A stretch of 7,783 nucleotides of DNA from Chloroflexota bacterium (GTDB lineage Bacteria; Chloroflexota; Anaerolineae; UBA7937; B3-Chlor), in the NCBI GenBank assembly GCA_030616025.1, contig JAUWYD010000044.1:1-7783 (forward strand), written 5' to 3'. The notes under the pieces are model-generated. The model searched no databases. It saw only the letters and a program-made list of their open reading frames with translations, and was not told where the DNA came from. Below, one piece after another: positions 1-5,854 of the stretch. Made by a program: the position numbers and the translations under genes. Numbering within the stretch: position 1 is the stretch's first letter; every line of letters starts with the position of its first letter.

Positions 1-1
1 A

Positions 2-520
2 AAGTGGACCTTCGCTGCTGACGGAGCCGTGTACTGCACCCCTCACGTGTATGAAGATACAGTGTACTTTGGAGCTCTAGACAACAATGTGTATGCTCTG
101 AACGCCGAGAATGGCCAGGAGAAGTGGAGGTTTTCGACCGGGAACTGGGTTTGGGACAGACCGGTGCTGCATGAGGATGTACTCTATGTGCCTTCCCTCG
201 ACCACTCACTATACGCTTTGGACGCCAGCAACGGTGCGTTGAAATGGGAGTTCGAGGCGGACGACATGATCACTGCTTCCCCGGTGATAACTGAGGGGGT
301 TATCTATTTGACGGCAAACAGCGCAGGTGCATATGCCCTAGAGGCCGAGACGGGCAGTCAGGTCTGGCACTACCCCCAGGAAGGGAGCTTGAAGGTGTTG
401 GCCTCCCCTGCGGTGGCGAGTGGCCTGGTCTACGTAAATGCTGATGACGGTAAACTGTACGCGCTTGATGCTGCGACGGGGGAGCTGAGATGGGAGCTAG
501 AGCCAGACGAGCGGCAATGA
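2..520 (+). CDS. PQQ-binding-like beta-propeller repeat protein, C-terminal part (5' end outside window)
   Basis: The frame is open to the left edge, so the gene starts upstream; the GTG at 29 is an internal Val codon and not a start. The visible 172 residues carry four copies of a roughly 40-residue propeller blade. Each ends in a recognisable signature: YALNAENGQEKWRF, YALDASNGALKWEF, YALEAETGSQVWHY and YALDAATGELRWEL. This is the PQQ/BamB-like repeat, with the aromatic W and the A-x-x-G turn. Such propellers are normally exported and serve as binding scaffolds or, in quinoproteins, as enzymes. No quinoprotein catalytic residues can be judged from this fragment. The signal peptide or lipobox would be in the missing part. 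The stop lies 14 nt before yidC, so the two are probably co-transcribed. By analogy with BamB, a role in helping exported or membrane proteins is possible, but that is inference. The family call is firm; the function is unknown. Confidence 0.9.
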   Translation, partial: KWTFAADGAVYCTPHVYEDTVYFGALDNNVYALNAENGQEKWRFSTGNWVWDRPVLHEDVLYVPSLDHSLYALDASNGALKWEFEADDMITASPVITEGVIYLTANSAGAYALEAETGSQVWHYPQEGSLKVLASPAVASGLVYVNADDGKLYALDAATGELRWELEPDERQ

Positions 521-521
521 C

Positions 522-527
522 AGGAGG
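522..527 (+). promoter_or_regulatory. Strong Shine-Dalgarno site of yidC
   Basis: AGGAGG lies 7 nt before the ATG at 535, immediately after the propeller gene's stop codon. It fixes the yidC start at 535 rather than at the in-frame Met codons at residues 13 and 16. Confidence 0.85.
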
Positions 528-534
528 GTGTTGA

Positions 535-1350
535 ATGCCCGGAATAGGCGAAATATGGAATCTAGTGATTATGGAGCCCATGCTGAATGTGCTGCTGCTG
601 CTCTATAGTCTACTCTTCAACAATTTTGTCCTGGCCATCATCGGCCTGACCATTCTAGTGCGCCTTATAGGCTTGCCTATTACCCAAAAACAGATAAGGT
701 CCATGAAGGCGATGCAGGAACTGCAGCCTGAGATTCAGAAGCTGCAGAAGAAACACGCGAAGGATCGAGAGAAGCTGTCGGCGGCAACCATGGAGCTCTA
801 CCGGAAGCATGGCGTCAATCCCATGATGGGTTGCCTGCCTATGTTGATCCAGATGCCTATCTGGATAGGGCTCTACCAGTCCATTTATCAAGCCCTGGGA
901 AGCACTCCGGAGCAATTCGTAGTGCTATCTCAGCGGCTGTACCATTCCATCCCTACCATGCACGCCATAGCGACCCGTTCCTTACCATTGAATAGCCAGT
1001 TCTTGTGGTTAGACTTGGGGCTTCCTGATCCCTTCTACGTGTTACCGGTGTTGGTGGTGGCGACCTTCTGGCTGCAGCAGAAACTGACTGCTCAGCCCGC
1101 TGTGGACCCCTCGCAGGCCCAGATGAATAGATCCATGCAGACCATGATGCCCATCATGTTCGGCTTCATCACTTTGCAGGTCGCCTCGGGATTGGCGGTA
1201 TACTGGATTGCGTCAGGGGTAATACAGATCGTGCAGACAGGCCTCACGACCGGCTGGGGAGATGTCACTCAAGTCCTGCCCAAGGGCATACCAGGGCTTC
1301 CCAAGCGAGAGGAAACCGGGAAAGATGGAAGAAGAAGGAAGAAGCGTTGA
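535..1350 (+). CDS. yidC: YidC/Oxa1-family membrane protein insertase
   Basis: This 271-aa protein inserts and folds membrane proteins in the cytoplasmic membrane, alone or with SecYEG. Its length is that of the short monoderm form (SpoIIIJ/Oxa1 type) without the large P1 domain of proteobacterial YidC. The N-terminal WNLVIMEPMLN motif leads into the first core helix (about 31-49), which contains Arg43, the conserved groove arginine. A charged cytoplasmic hairpin follows (about 51-95), then the PMMGCLPMLIQMPIWIGLY helix (about 97-118). A third helix lies at about 165-183, and the last two (about 204-236) contain the GLAVYW motif. The basic tail ending RRRKKR suits ribosome contact. No cysteine sits near the N-terminus, so unlike SpoIIIJ it is not an obvious lipoprotein. 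The end overlaps jag by 26 nt. The start is supported by a strong Shine-Dalgarno site. Confidence 0.96.
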   Translation: MPGIGEIWNLVIMEPMLNVLLLLYSLLFNNFVLAIIGLTILVRLIGLPITQKQIRSMKAMQELQPEIQKLQKKHAKDREKLSAATMELYRKHGVNPMMGCLPMLIQMPIWIGLYQSIYQALGSTPEQFVVLSQRLYHSIPTMHAIATRSLPLNSQFLWLDLGLPDPFYVLPVLVVATFWLQQKLTAQPAVDPSQAQMNRSMQTMMPIMFGFITLQVASGLAVYWIASGVIQIVQTGLTTGWGDVTQVLPKGIPGLPKREETGKDGRRRKKR

Positions 1351-2029
1351 AGCCTCTGGAAGCAGTGTTGATGAGGCCATTGAGAAGGCCCTGGAGGAGC
1401 TTGGCGTCGACAGGGATCAGGTAGAGACCGAGGTTCTAGCCGAGGGTAGGCGCGGTCTGTTGGGGCTAGGGGGTGTCGAGGCCAAGGTGCGGGCCACTCT
1501 GTTGGAACCTGACGAGCTGCGCGAGCGGTTGGTAGAGTTCGAGGAACCTGCTCCTGTTGGGGCGGACGTGGCGGAAATCGCCCTTGAGGTGCTGCGCAAT
1601 CTTCTGCATCATATGGGAGTCCAGGCCGAGGTGGTTGTGCAAGAGCCTTCCGGGGATGAATCACTTCCCGTAGTCTTGGACGTCGAAGGGGACGACCTAG
1701 GCATCCTCATCGGACGGCAGGGGGAGACCCTGAGAGATCTGCAATACATCACCCGTCTGATCGTCAGTCGCAAGCTCCAACACTGGGTGAATGTCGTCGT
1801 TGATGTGGGCGGATACAAGAGGCGGCGACAGACGATACTCACGGAGTTAGCCGAGAGAGTGGCCAAGAGGGTGATGACCGAAGAAAGGCCCGTGGCCTTG
1901 GAGCCGATGCCGGCCCACGAGCGGCGCATTGTGCACATTGCCTTGCGCGACTACGAATCGGTAAGGACGGAGAGCACGGGCGAGGGTGGCCGGCGCAAGG
2001 TAGTCATCCTGCCTAAGGAAGACTCCTAG
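1325..2029 (+). CDS. jag: Jag/KhpB-type RNA-binding protein (Jag_N, KH, R3H)
   Basis: This 234-aa cytoplasmic protein has the full domain order of the SpoIIIJ-associated protein Jag, also called KhpB/EloR. A Jag_N domain spans about 5-58, with the signature GRRGLLGLGG and VEAKV. An acidic linker follows. A KH domain spans about 82-162, with its GxxG loop in IGRQGE (Gly130-Gly133). An R3H domain spans about 172-232, with Arg200 and His204 as the R-xxx-H pair in the HERRIVHIAL segment. KhpB proteins bind RNA and, in Firmicutes, influence cell elongation and division; the gene commonly follows yidC. The frame extends upstream to an ATG at 1262, but the 21 extra residues lie wholly inside yidC and resemble no Jag N-terminus. 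The ATG at 1325 begins with MEEEGRSVEASG, directly before the Jag_N fold, and is preferred. The Shine-Dalgarno is weak (GAGAGG about 12 nt upstream), so translational coupling to yidC is likely. Confidence 0.94.
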   Translation: MEEEGRSVEASGSSVDEAIEKALEELGVDRDQVETEVLAEGRRGLLGLGGVEAKVRATLLEPDELRERLVEFEEPAPVGADVAEIALEVLRNLLHHMGVQAEVVVQEPSGDESLPVVLDVEGDDLGILIGRQGETLRDLQYITRLIVSRKLQHWVNVVVDVGGYKRRRQTILTELAERVAKRVMTEERPVALEPMPAHERRIVHIALRDYESVRTESTGEGGRRKVVILPKEDS

Positions 2030-2078
2030 TTCCTCCGCAGTCGCCGATCCATGGGAGGCACGGGCAGGACTCAGGCCA

Positions 2079-2378
2079 ATGAAGATCAGCCGCGCCGAGG
2101 TAGAACACATCGCCGACCTAGCAAGGTTGGAGCTAAGCGAGGGGGAGATCACCCAACTCGAGACTGACCTCTCGCAGATTCTAGAGTATGTCGAGCAACT
2201 GAACGAACTGGATACCACCGACGTTCTCCCCACTGCCCACGTAGTCGTCAAAGGCGATGTGCTGCGCGAAGACGAATCCAGGCCGTCTTTGCCCAGTGAG
2301 GATATTCTGTCCAACGCCCCTCGAACTCAGGATGGCTTCTTCCGTGTCCACGCCATTTTTCGTAAGGGGGAGCGGTGA
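2079..2378 (+). CDS. gatC: Aspartyl/glutamyl-tRNA amidotransferase subunit C
   Basis: This 99-aa protein matches GatC in length and sequence. It has the N-terminal helix ISRAEVEHIADLARLELSEGE, then the LSQILEYVEQLNELDT segment, and a C-terminal belt region with TAHVV, LREDE and the motif near NAPRTQDGFFRV. GatC wraps GatA and GatB and stabilises the heterotrimer that converts Glu-tRNA(Gln) or Asp-tRNA(Asn) to Gln-tRNA(Gln) or Asn-tRNA(Asn). It starts 49 nt after jag. No strong Shine-Dalgarno is present: a GCAGGA lies about 10 nt upstream. Its stop overlaps the gatA start in GTGA, so the two are translationally coupled. The identification is secure. Confidence 0.95.
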   Translation: MKISRAEVEHIADLARLELSEGEITQLETDLSQILEYVEQLNELDTTDVLPTAHVVVKGDVLREDESRPSLPSEDILSNAPRTQDGFFRVHAIFRKGER

Positions 2379-3838
2379 CCCTCCATCGGTTGACGATTCA
2401 CGAAGCCCATGATCTGCTTCGTCGCCGCGAGATCTCTTCCGTAGGACTTACAGAATCCGTGTTGGCGAAGATGGAGCAGTGCGACCCTGAGGTCAGGGCC
2501 TTCATCACAACCACGCCACAGATAGCCCTGGAGCAGGCCAGGCGGGCCGACAAGCTAATCGCGGCTGGCGACATCGGGCCTCTCACAGGTATCCCCGTGG
2601 CTATCAAGGACAACATCTGTGCCAAGGGCGTGCTGACCACCTGTGGGTCTAGAATACTTGAGAATTTCGTTCCCCCATATGACGCCACAGTGGTGGAGAG
2701 GCTCCGTAAGGAGGGAGTCGTACAGGTAGGCAAGGCCAACATGGACGAGTTTGCCATGGGTTCCTCTACGGAGTATTCGGCCTTCTTTCCCTCCCACAAC
2801 CCGTGGGATGCCTCCCGCGTTCCCGGTGGCTCGAGCGGTGGGGCAGCCGCCGCGGTGTTGGCCAACGAAACGCTATTCGCCCTCGGCTCTGACACCGGGG
2901 GGTCGGTGCGTCAGCCGGCTGGACTATGTGGCGTTGTAGGCATGAAACCCACGTACGGGCGCGTGTCCAGGTATGGCTTGATAGCCTTCGCTTCGTCGCT
3001 GGACCAGATCGGTCCAATCACCAAAGATGTGACCGATTGCGCCCTGGTGATGAACGCCATAGCGTTCCACGATCCCCTGGATTCGACCTCGGCCAATGAG
3101 CCCACGCCCGATTACACCTCCTTCTTGGAGGAGAGTCTTGCCGGCGTGGTGGTGGGCGTACCCATGGAGTACTTCGCAGCCGGTCTGGACCAGGGGGTTG
3201 AGGAGCGAGTGAGGGACGCCATCCAGAAGCTGGCCGACCTGGGGGCGGAGGTTCGGGACGTCTCCCTGCCGCACGAACGGTACGTGGTCGCTACCTACTT
3301 CCTCACCTCCTGGGCGGAGGCCAGCGCCAACTTGGCACGGTATGATGGCCTGAAATACGGGTTTTTCGCTCCGGATGCACGCAATATCCGCGAGGCTCAG
3401 AGCAAGGCCAGGGGGCGGGGCTTCGGCAGGGAGGTCAAGCGGCGCATCATGCTTGGCACCTATGCCTTGAGTTCAGGATACTATGACGCCTACTACCTCA
3501 AGGCCCAGAAGGTGCGCACTCTTGTCAAGGAGGACTTGGACCGCGCTTTCGAATCGGGGGTGGATGTCGTGGTCGGGCCCACTTCGCCCATCGTGGCCTT
3601 CGGCATCGGGGAGAAGGTGGATGATCCTCTAGAGATGTATCTAGCCGACCTATACACAATCCCGGCCAACCTGGCCGGGTTGCCCTGCATCTCCGTTCCT
3701 TGTGGGTTCCATGAGGGGTTGCCTGTGGGGTTGCAGGTAATGGGCCGGCCCTTTGCCGAGGGCATGGTTCTGAGGGTGGCCTACGCCTATGAGCAAAGCA
3801 CCGATTTCCATCTCCAGCGGCCGCCCATAAGCCTCTGA
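2375..3838 (+). CDS. gatA: Aspartyl/glutamyl-tRNA amidotransferase subunit A
   Basis: GatA is the amidase subunit of GatCAB. It hydrolyses glutamine and passes ammonia to GatB for tRNA-dependent amidation. The 487-aa protein is full length for the family. It carries the amidase-signature triad: Lys78 in PVAIKDNI, cis-Ser153 in GGSSGG, and nucleophile Ser177 in GSDTGGS. These sit one residue before the Staphylococcus aureus counterparts as I recall them (Lys79, Ser154, Ser178). Arg357 in EVKRRIMLG and Asp425 in MYLADLYT match the glutamine-binding positions. The long C-terminal GatA motif GTYALSSGYYDAYY is present. The start is a GTG overlapping the gatC stop by 4 nt, with AAGGGGGA just upstream. 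gatB does not follow: the next gene converges from the other strand, so gatB must lie elsewhere. Confidence 0.97.
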   Translation: MTLHRLTIHEAHDLLRRREISSVGLTESVLAKMEQCDPEVRAFITTTPQIALEQARRADKLIAAGDIGPLTGIPVAIKDNICAKGVLTTCGSRILENFVPPYDATVVERLRKEGVVQVGKANMDEFAMGSSTEYSAFFPSHNPWDASRVPGGSSGGAAAAVLANETLFALGSDTGGSVRQPAGLCGVVGMKPTYGRVSRYGLIAFASSLDQIGPITKDVTDCALVMNAIAFHDPLDSTSANEPTPDYTSFLEESLAGVVVGVPMEYFAAGLDQGVEERVRDAIQKLADLGAEVRDVSLPHERYVVATYFLTSWAEASANLARYDGLKYGFFAPDARNIREAQSKARGRGFGREVKRRIMLGTYALSSGYYDAYYLKAQKVRTLVKEDLDRAFESGVDVVVGPTSPIVAFGIGEKVDDPLEMYLADLYTIPANLAGLPCISVPCGFHEGLPVGLQVMGRPFAEGMVLRVAYAYEQSTDFHLQRPPISL

Positions 3839-3849
3839 ACATCCCCCGA

Positions 3850-3898
3850 CACTCAACGTAGCCTCATCGCCGCAGCTCCGTCACGAACACGTTGAGTG
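3850..3898. repeat. Perfect 10-bp inverted repeat at the gatA/holA convergent junction
   Basis: CACTCAACGT at 3850-3859 is the exact reverse complement of ACGTTGAGTG at 3889-3898, leaving a 29-nt loop. The left arm lies in the 25-nt gap between the two stop codons, and the right arm lies in the last codons of holA. In RNA from either strand it could form a stem just after the gatA stop or across the end of holA. There is no T-run, so it is not a canonical intrinsic terminator. I infer a possible bidirectional 3'-end or stability structure. A chance match somewhere in a window of this size is not negligible. Confidence 0.45.
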
Positions 3899-4856
3899 CC
3901 AACCGATCTTCCATCTGGCCTGTCTTGACGGCTGTGTCAAGCTCCAGCAAACGGTGATAGATCGCCTCTAATTGACCGACTGAGAAGTTGGACGCCTGCC
4001 TGATCATCTTCTCCACCACGAAAGGATGCAGGCCCAGGAGCGACCTTATGTCCGCCGCCGATGTGCCCTTCGCCAGCAGATCCTTGATCTGTAGCAGTAT
4101 TCTGAACTGCCTGGTAATCATGTGCACTAGGTAGAGGGGGTGTTGTCCATCCTCCAACAGCTTGTGCAGCAGCTTCATCGCCTGCCGCATGTCCCTCTTT
4201 CCCAATGCATCTACCATGTGAAAGATGTTGGCCTCTTGCACGTACGTGACTAGGAGTTCCACCTCCCGCTGGGTAATCAGTTTCCCGTCACCGACATAGG
4301 TCAACAGTTTGTCTATCTCCTGATCCAGGAGGCGGAGATCGTTGCCCACGAAGGTGGCGAGCAGGTTGACGGCCCCCGTTTCTATCTGCCCACCCTTCTC
4401 TCGTGCTCGGTCGGCGATCCAGCGATCGAGGGCCCTCCCCTTTGGAGGAGTGAACTTCCGGACGTAGCCGTGCTCGCTGACGGAGGCAAATCTGTGGAGG
4501 GGATTGCGTTCCTTAATCGCTTTTCGTTCCACGAACACCAGCCGGGTGCTCGCAGGCAATTGGTTCAAGTACTCCTCGAGGCGCTGAAGGAACGCATTGT
4601 CCCAATCCGACTCTGTCGTGGTGCGACCACGCTGATCCTTGAAGCGTACCGCCAGGTCGTTGACGATCACCAGTCGCTTCTCGGCCAGGAAGGGCGCGGT
4701 ATCGCAGGCGAAGATCAACTCATCTAGGGTGGCCTTCCGCCCGTCGAGGACAGTGGTGTTTAGATCGACCGTAGTCGGGTCGCCCAACTTAGCTTTCATT
4801 TTCGCGAGTTCCAGGGAGCGTGAATACCCATCCTCGCCGTGCAATAGATAGAACAT
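3864..4856 (-). CDS. holA: DNA polymerase III subunit delta
   Basis: HolA is the clamp-loader subunit that opens the beta sliding clamp during replication. The 330-aa length is typical. The N-terminal domain (about 1-140) begins FYLLHGEDGY and contains TAPFLAEKRLVIVNDL, in which the hydrophobic Pro55-Phe56-Leu57 sits where the clamp-opening residues lie in E. coli delta. As expected for delta, no Walker A ATP-binding loop is seen. The middle domain contains DLRLLDQEIDKLLTYVG. The C-terminal collar domain (about 207-330) has IFHMVDALGKRD, QFRILLQIKDLL, LGLHPFVVEKM and the closing LELDTAVKTGQMEDRLAL. The start is supported by AGGAGAGG (complement of 4863-4870) 6 nt upstream. It lies 21 nt after the upstream small membrane-protein gene and converges on gatA. 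Confidence 0.96.
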   Translation of the reverse strand: MFYLLHGEDGYSRSLELAKMKAKLGDPTTVDLNTTVLDGRKATLDELIFACDTAPFLAEKRLVIVNDLAVRFKDQRGRTTTESDWDNAFLQRLEEYLNQLPASTRLVFVERKAIKERNPLHRFASVSEHGYVRKFTPPKGRALDRWIADRAREKGGQIETGAVNLLATFVGNDLRLLDQEIDKLLTYVGDGKLITQREVELLVTYVQEANIFHMVDALGKRDMRQAMKLLHKLLEDGQHPLYLVHMITRQFRILLQIKDLLAKGTSAADIRSLLGLHPFVVEKMIRQASNFSVGQLEAIYHRLLELDTAVKTGQMEDRLALNVFVTELRR

Positions 4857-4877
4857 GAAGAGCCTCTCCTCGAAGCC

Positions 4878-5378
4878 TTAGCTTGAGGTCTGTAGTTCAA
4901 CTTTGTGTACGGTGAATCTTCCGACCACTTGCTGAGTGACCCTGTTTATGCTCAAACCGGCTACATCAGGTGAGGTGGTAACATGCTGCTGAATCAAGAG
5001 GCCGAGCGGTTGAGCGACAATCACGGCCAGGGTAGCGGCGAGGATGAAACGGGGGAATTTGGCCAGGCGAGACCTCGACCCACCGATAGCCAGGAAAGTT
5101 GCCAAGCCTGCCAGAAAACCCGATACCACCAGGTTAGTACCGCAGCGGGGATGGACCGCCAACTCGGTCTCGCCAGCTTGGAGACGTGCCAAACCCTCAG
5201 CTGCGGTGTCAGCGAGCGCTTTGGTATTCACCCTTCCATAGACATAGAAGCCGTCGAGAGCGGTGCGGGCCACGGCGTTCAGGTACGGCTGTCTCCGGGC
5301 CAGGATGTGCATTGTCGCGTGCTCGAGCGCGTGGTTTCGCCTCAGAGCAGCTACGAAGGGCATGTCTAATAGCCCCAT
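4878..5378 (-). CDS. Small two-helix membrane protein, DUF6391-like (HALEH motif)
   Basis: This 166-aa protein has unknown function. An N-terminal soluble part holds Asn15-His16-Ala-Leu-Glu19-His20-Ala with a further His24. A second motif, His76-Pro-Arg-Cys79-Gly-Thr-Asn82, leads straight into a hydrophobic helix (about 83-99). A short basic loop (SRSRLAKFPR) precedes a second helix (about 111-130), and a polar tail of about 36 residues follows. From memory this matches DUF6391, found in cyanobacteria and Chloroflexota; I could not test this. The paired His and Cys motifs would suit metal binding or a catalytic site, which is inference. The GTG at 5381 is only 2 nt from the AAAGGAG site, whereas the next codon, ATG at 5378, is 5 nt away and is preferred. 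holA follows after 21 nt, so both are probably on one transcript. Confidence 0.8.
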   Translation of the reverse strand: MGLLDMPFVAALRRNHALEHATMHILARRQPYLNAVARTALDGFYVYGRVNTKALADTAAEGLARLQAGETELAVHPRCGTNLVVSGFLAGLATFLAIGGSRSRLAKFPRFILAATLAVIVAQPLGLLIQQHVTTSPDVAGLSINRVTQQVVGRFTVHKVELQTSS

Positions 5379-5383
5379 CACAA

Positions 5384-5390
5384 CTCCTTT
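5384..5390 (-). promoter_or_regulatory. Shine-Dalgarno site that decides the start of the DUF6391-like gene
   Basis: The reverse strand reads AAAGGAG here, 5 nt before the ATG at 5378 and only 2 nt before an adjacent GTG at 5381. The spacing favours the ATG. Confidence 0.7.
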
Positions 5391-5405
5391 CGCCAGGCTG
5401 TGGCG
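5391..5405 (-). promoter_or_regulatory. Small hairpin directly upstream of the Shine-Dalgarno
   Basis: The RNA would read CGCCA-CAGCC-TGGCG, a perfect 5-bp GC-rich stem with a 5-nt loop, ending at the base next to AAAGGAG. It falls within the short 5' leader predicted from the nearby promoter. It may only keep the ribosome site clear or protect the 5' end; no riboswitch-like structure is visible. Confidence 0.3.
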
Positions 5406-5418
5406 CCTTCATGAATGG

Positions 5419-5447
5419 ATTCTATCACATCTCGTGTGTCATTGGAA
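5419..5447 (-). promoter_or_regulatory. Predicted sigma70-type promoter (extended -10) for the DUF6391-like gene and holA
   Basis: On the reverse strand, TGATAGAAT (complement of 5419-5427) gives a -10 of TAGAAT with an extended TGn. A weak -35, TTCCAA (complement of 5442-5447), sits at exactly 17 nt. A start site near 5412 would leave a leader of about 34 nt before the ATG at 5378. It lies in an AT-richer patch of an otherwise GC-rich spacer, upstream of the two-gene unit. Confidence 0.5.
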
Positions 5448-5627
5448 GTTCTTGGTATTGTTGAACCATTGCACAGATGCTGCGCCCAGGGCACGCTGAG
5501 ACCAGGTGTAGGGGCTTGGTTGGCTGGATGTGGGGACCTGTCCATAGTCGGGCCGGTGCGCACTCGACTGCAATAGGCTCCACCGCTCTACGAGACGGGG
5601 CCCCCGGCCTTGACAGGAGCAGTGCTG

Positions 5628-5774
5628 ATGAGCACCGCAGGTTTGACCACTGCCTTTACGCTGCTTGACACCGCGCGGGTGGACGTAGTGGCCGCCCTGG
5701 CCGCTTCTCTGACAGTCCAGCTGAGCGAATGGCCAAGGCTCTGTGGCAGGGCTGTCCTAGTCACGTGTTGGTGA
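5628..5774 (+). CDS. Doubtful small ORF, 48 aa
   Basis: An ATG at 5628 stands 8 nt after AGGAG (5615-5619) and opens a 48-residue frame. Its hydrophobic-to-amphipathic centre reads LTTAFTLLDTARVDVVAALA. The TGA at 5772-5774 is followed at once by an in-frame ATG (5775) that runs another 27 codons to a TAG at 5856-5858. The product resembles no family I know, and it lies opposite in strand to both neighbours. The minus strand is also open across this stretch, so the open frame is weak evidence. It is listed only because of the ribosome site; it may be chance or the remnant of a broken gene. Confidence 0.12.
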   Translation: MSTAGLTTAFTLLDTARVDVVAALAASLTVQLSEWPRLCGRAVLVTCW

Positions 5775-5826
5775 ATGGTCAAGAGGGTCCGTTCACAGGT
5801 TTCGACGGCGCAGTCGGATGATGCTC

Positions 5827-5843
5827 GCTTCGTTAAGGGAAGC
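5827..5843 (-). terminator. Weak hairpin just after the UPF0182 gene
   Basis: The reverse strand reads GCTTC, a 7-nt loop, then GAAGC, beginning 11 nt after the UPF0182 stop codon. The 5-bp stem has no T-tract after it, so it is at best a poor intrinsic terminator or a 3'-end stability element. Confidence 0.2.
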
Positions 5844-5854
5844 ATGCGCTTCGC

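Larger units (their letters stand above)
5379..5854. other. 476-nt spacer without a convincing gene
   Basis: This lies between the stop of the UPF0182 gene and the start of the DUF6391-like gene, both read on the minus strand. Its promoter-proximal end (5384-5447) holds the promoter, leader hairpin and ribosome site listed separately. The remaining roughly 400 nt (5448-5854) are GC-rich. They contain a GGGGCCCC palindrome (5597-5604) and a small perfect hairpin, GTGCT-GATG-AGCAC (5622-5635). Open frames here are short and resemble no family I know. I saw no tRNA, no T-loop motif and no repeat array. It could be a decayed gene, an unrecognised small RNA, or plain spacer. Confidence 0.6.

Noticed and set aside
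300..581. 93-codon frame on the minus strand
   Set aside because: It covers the end of the propeller gene and the start of yidC in antisense, and has no family resemblance.
1269..1664. 131-codon Pro/Arg-rich frame on the minus strand
   Set aside because: It is antisense to jag, and its proline- and arginine-rich composition is typical of a shadow frame.
2398..2895. 165-codon open frame on the minus strand
   Set aside because: It is antisense to the catalytic part of gatA, which is clearly the real gene.
5477..5668. 63-codon plus-strand frame in the spacer
   Set aside because: It has no ribosome site, no recognisable protein sequence, and an arginine- and glycine-rich composition typical of a chance frame.
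5610..5670. TTGACA sequences at 5610 and 5665 as plus-strand -35 boxes
   Set aside because: No acceptable -10 hexamer occurs 16-18 nt downstream of either.
5588..5845. 85-codon minus-strand frame starting 9 nt after the UPF0182 stop
   Set aside because: The position is suggestive, but there is no Shine-Dalgarno. The product is a low-complexity Ala/Thr/Ser/Val sequence with no recognisable fold, and its complement is largely open too.
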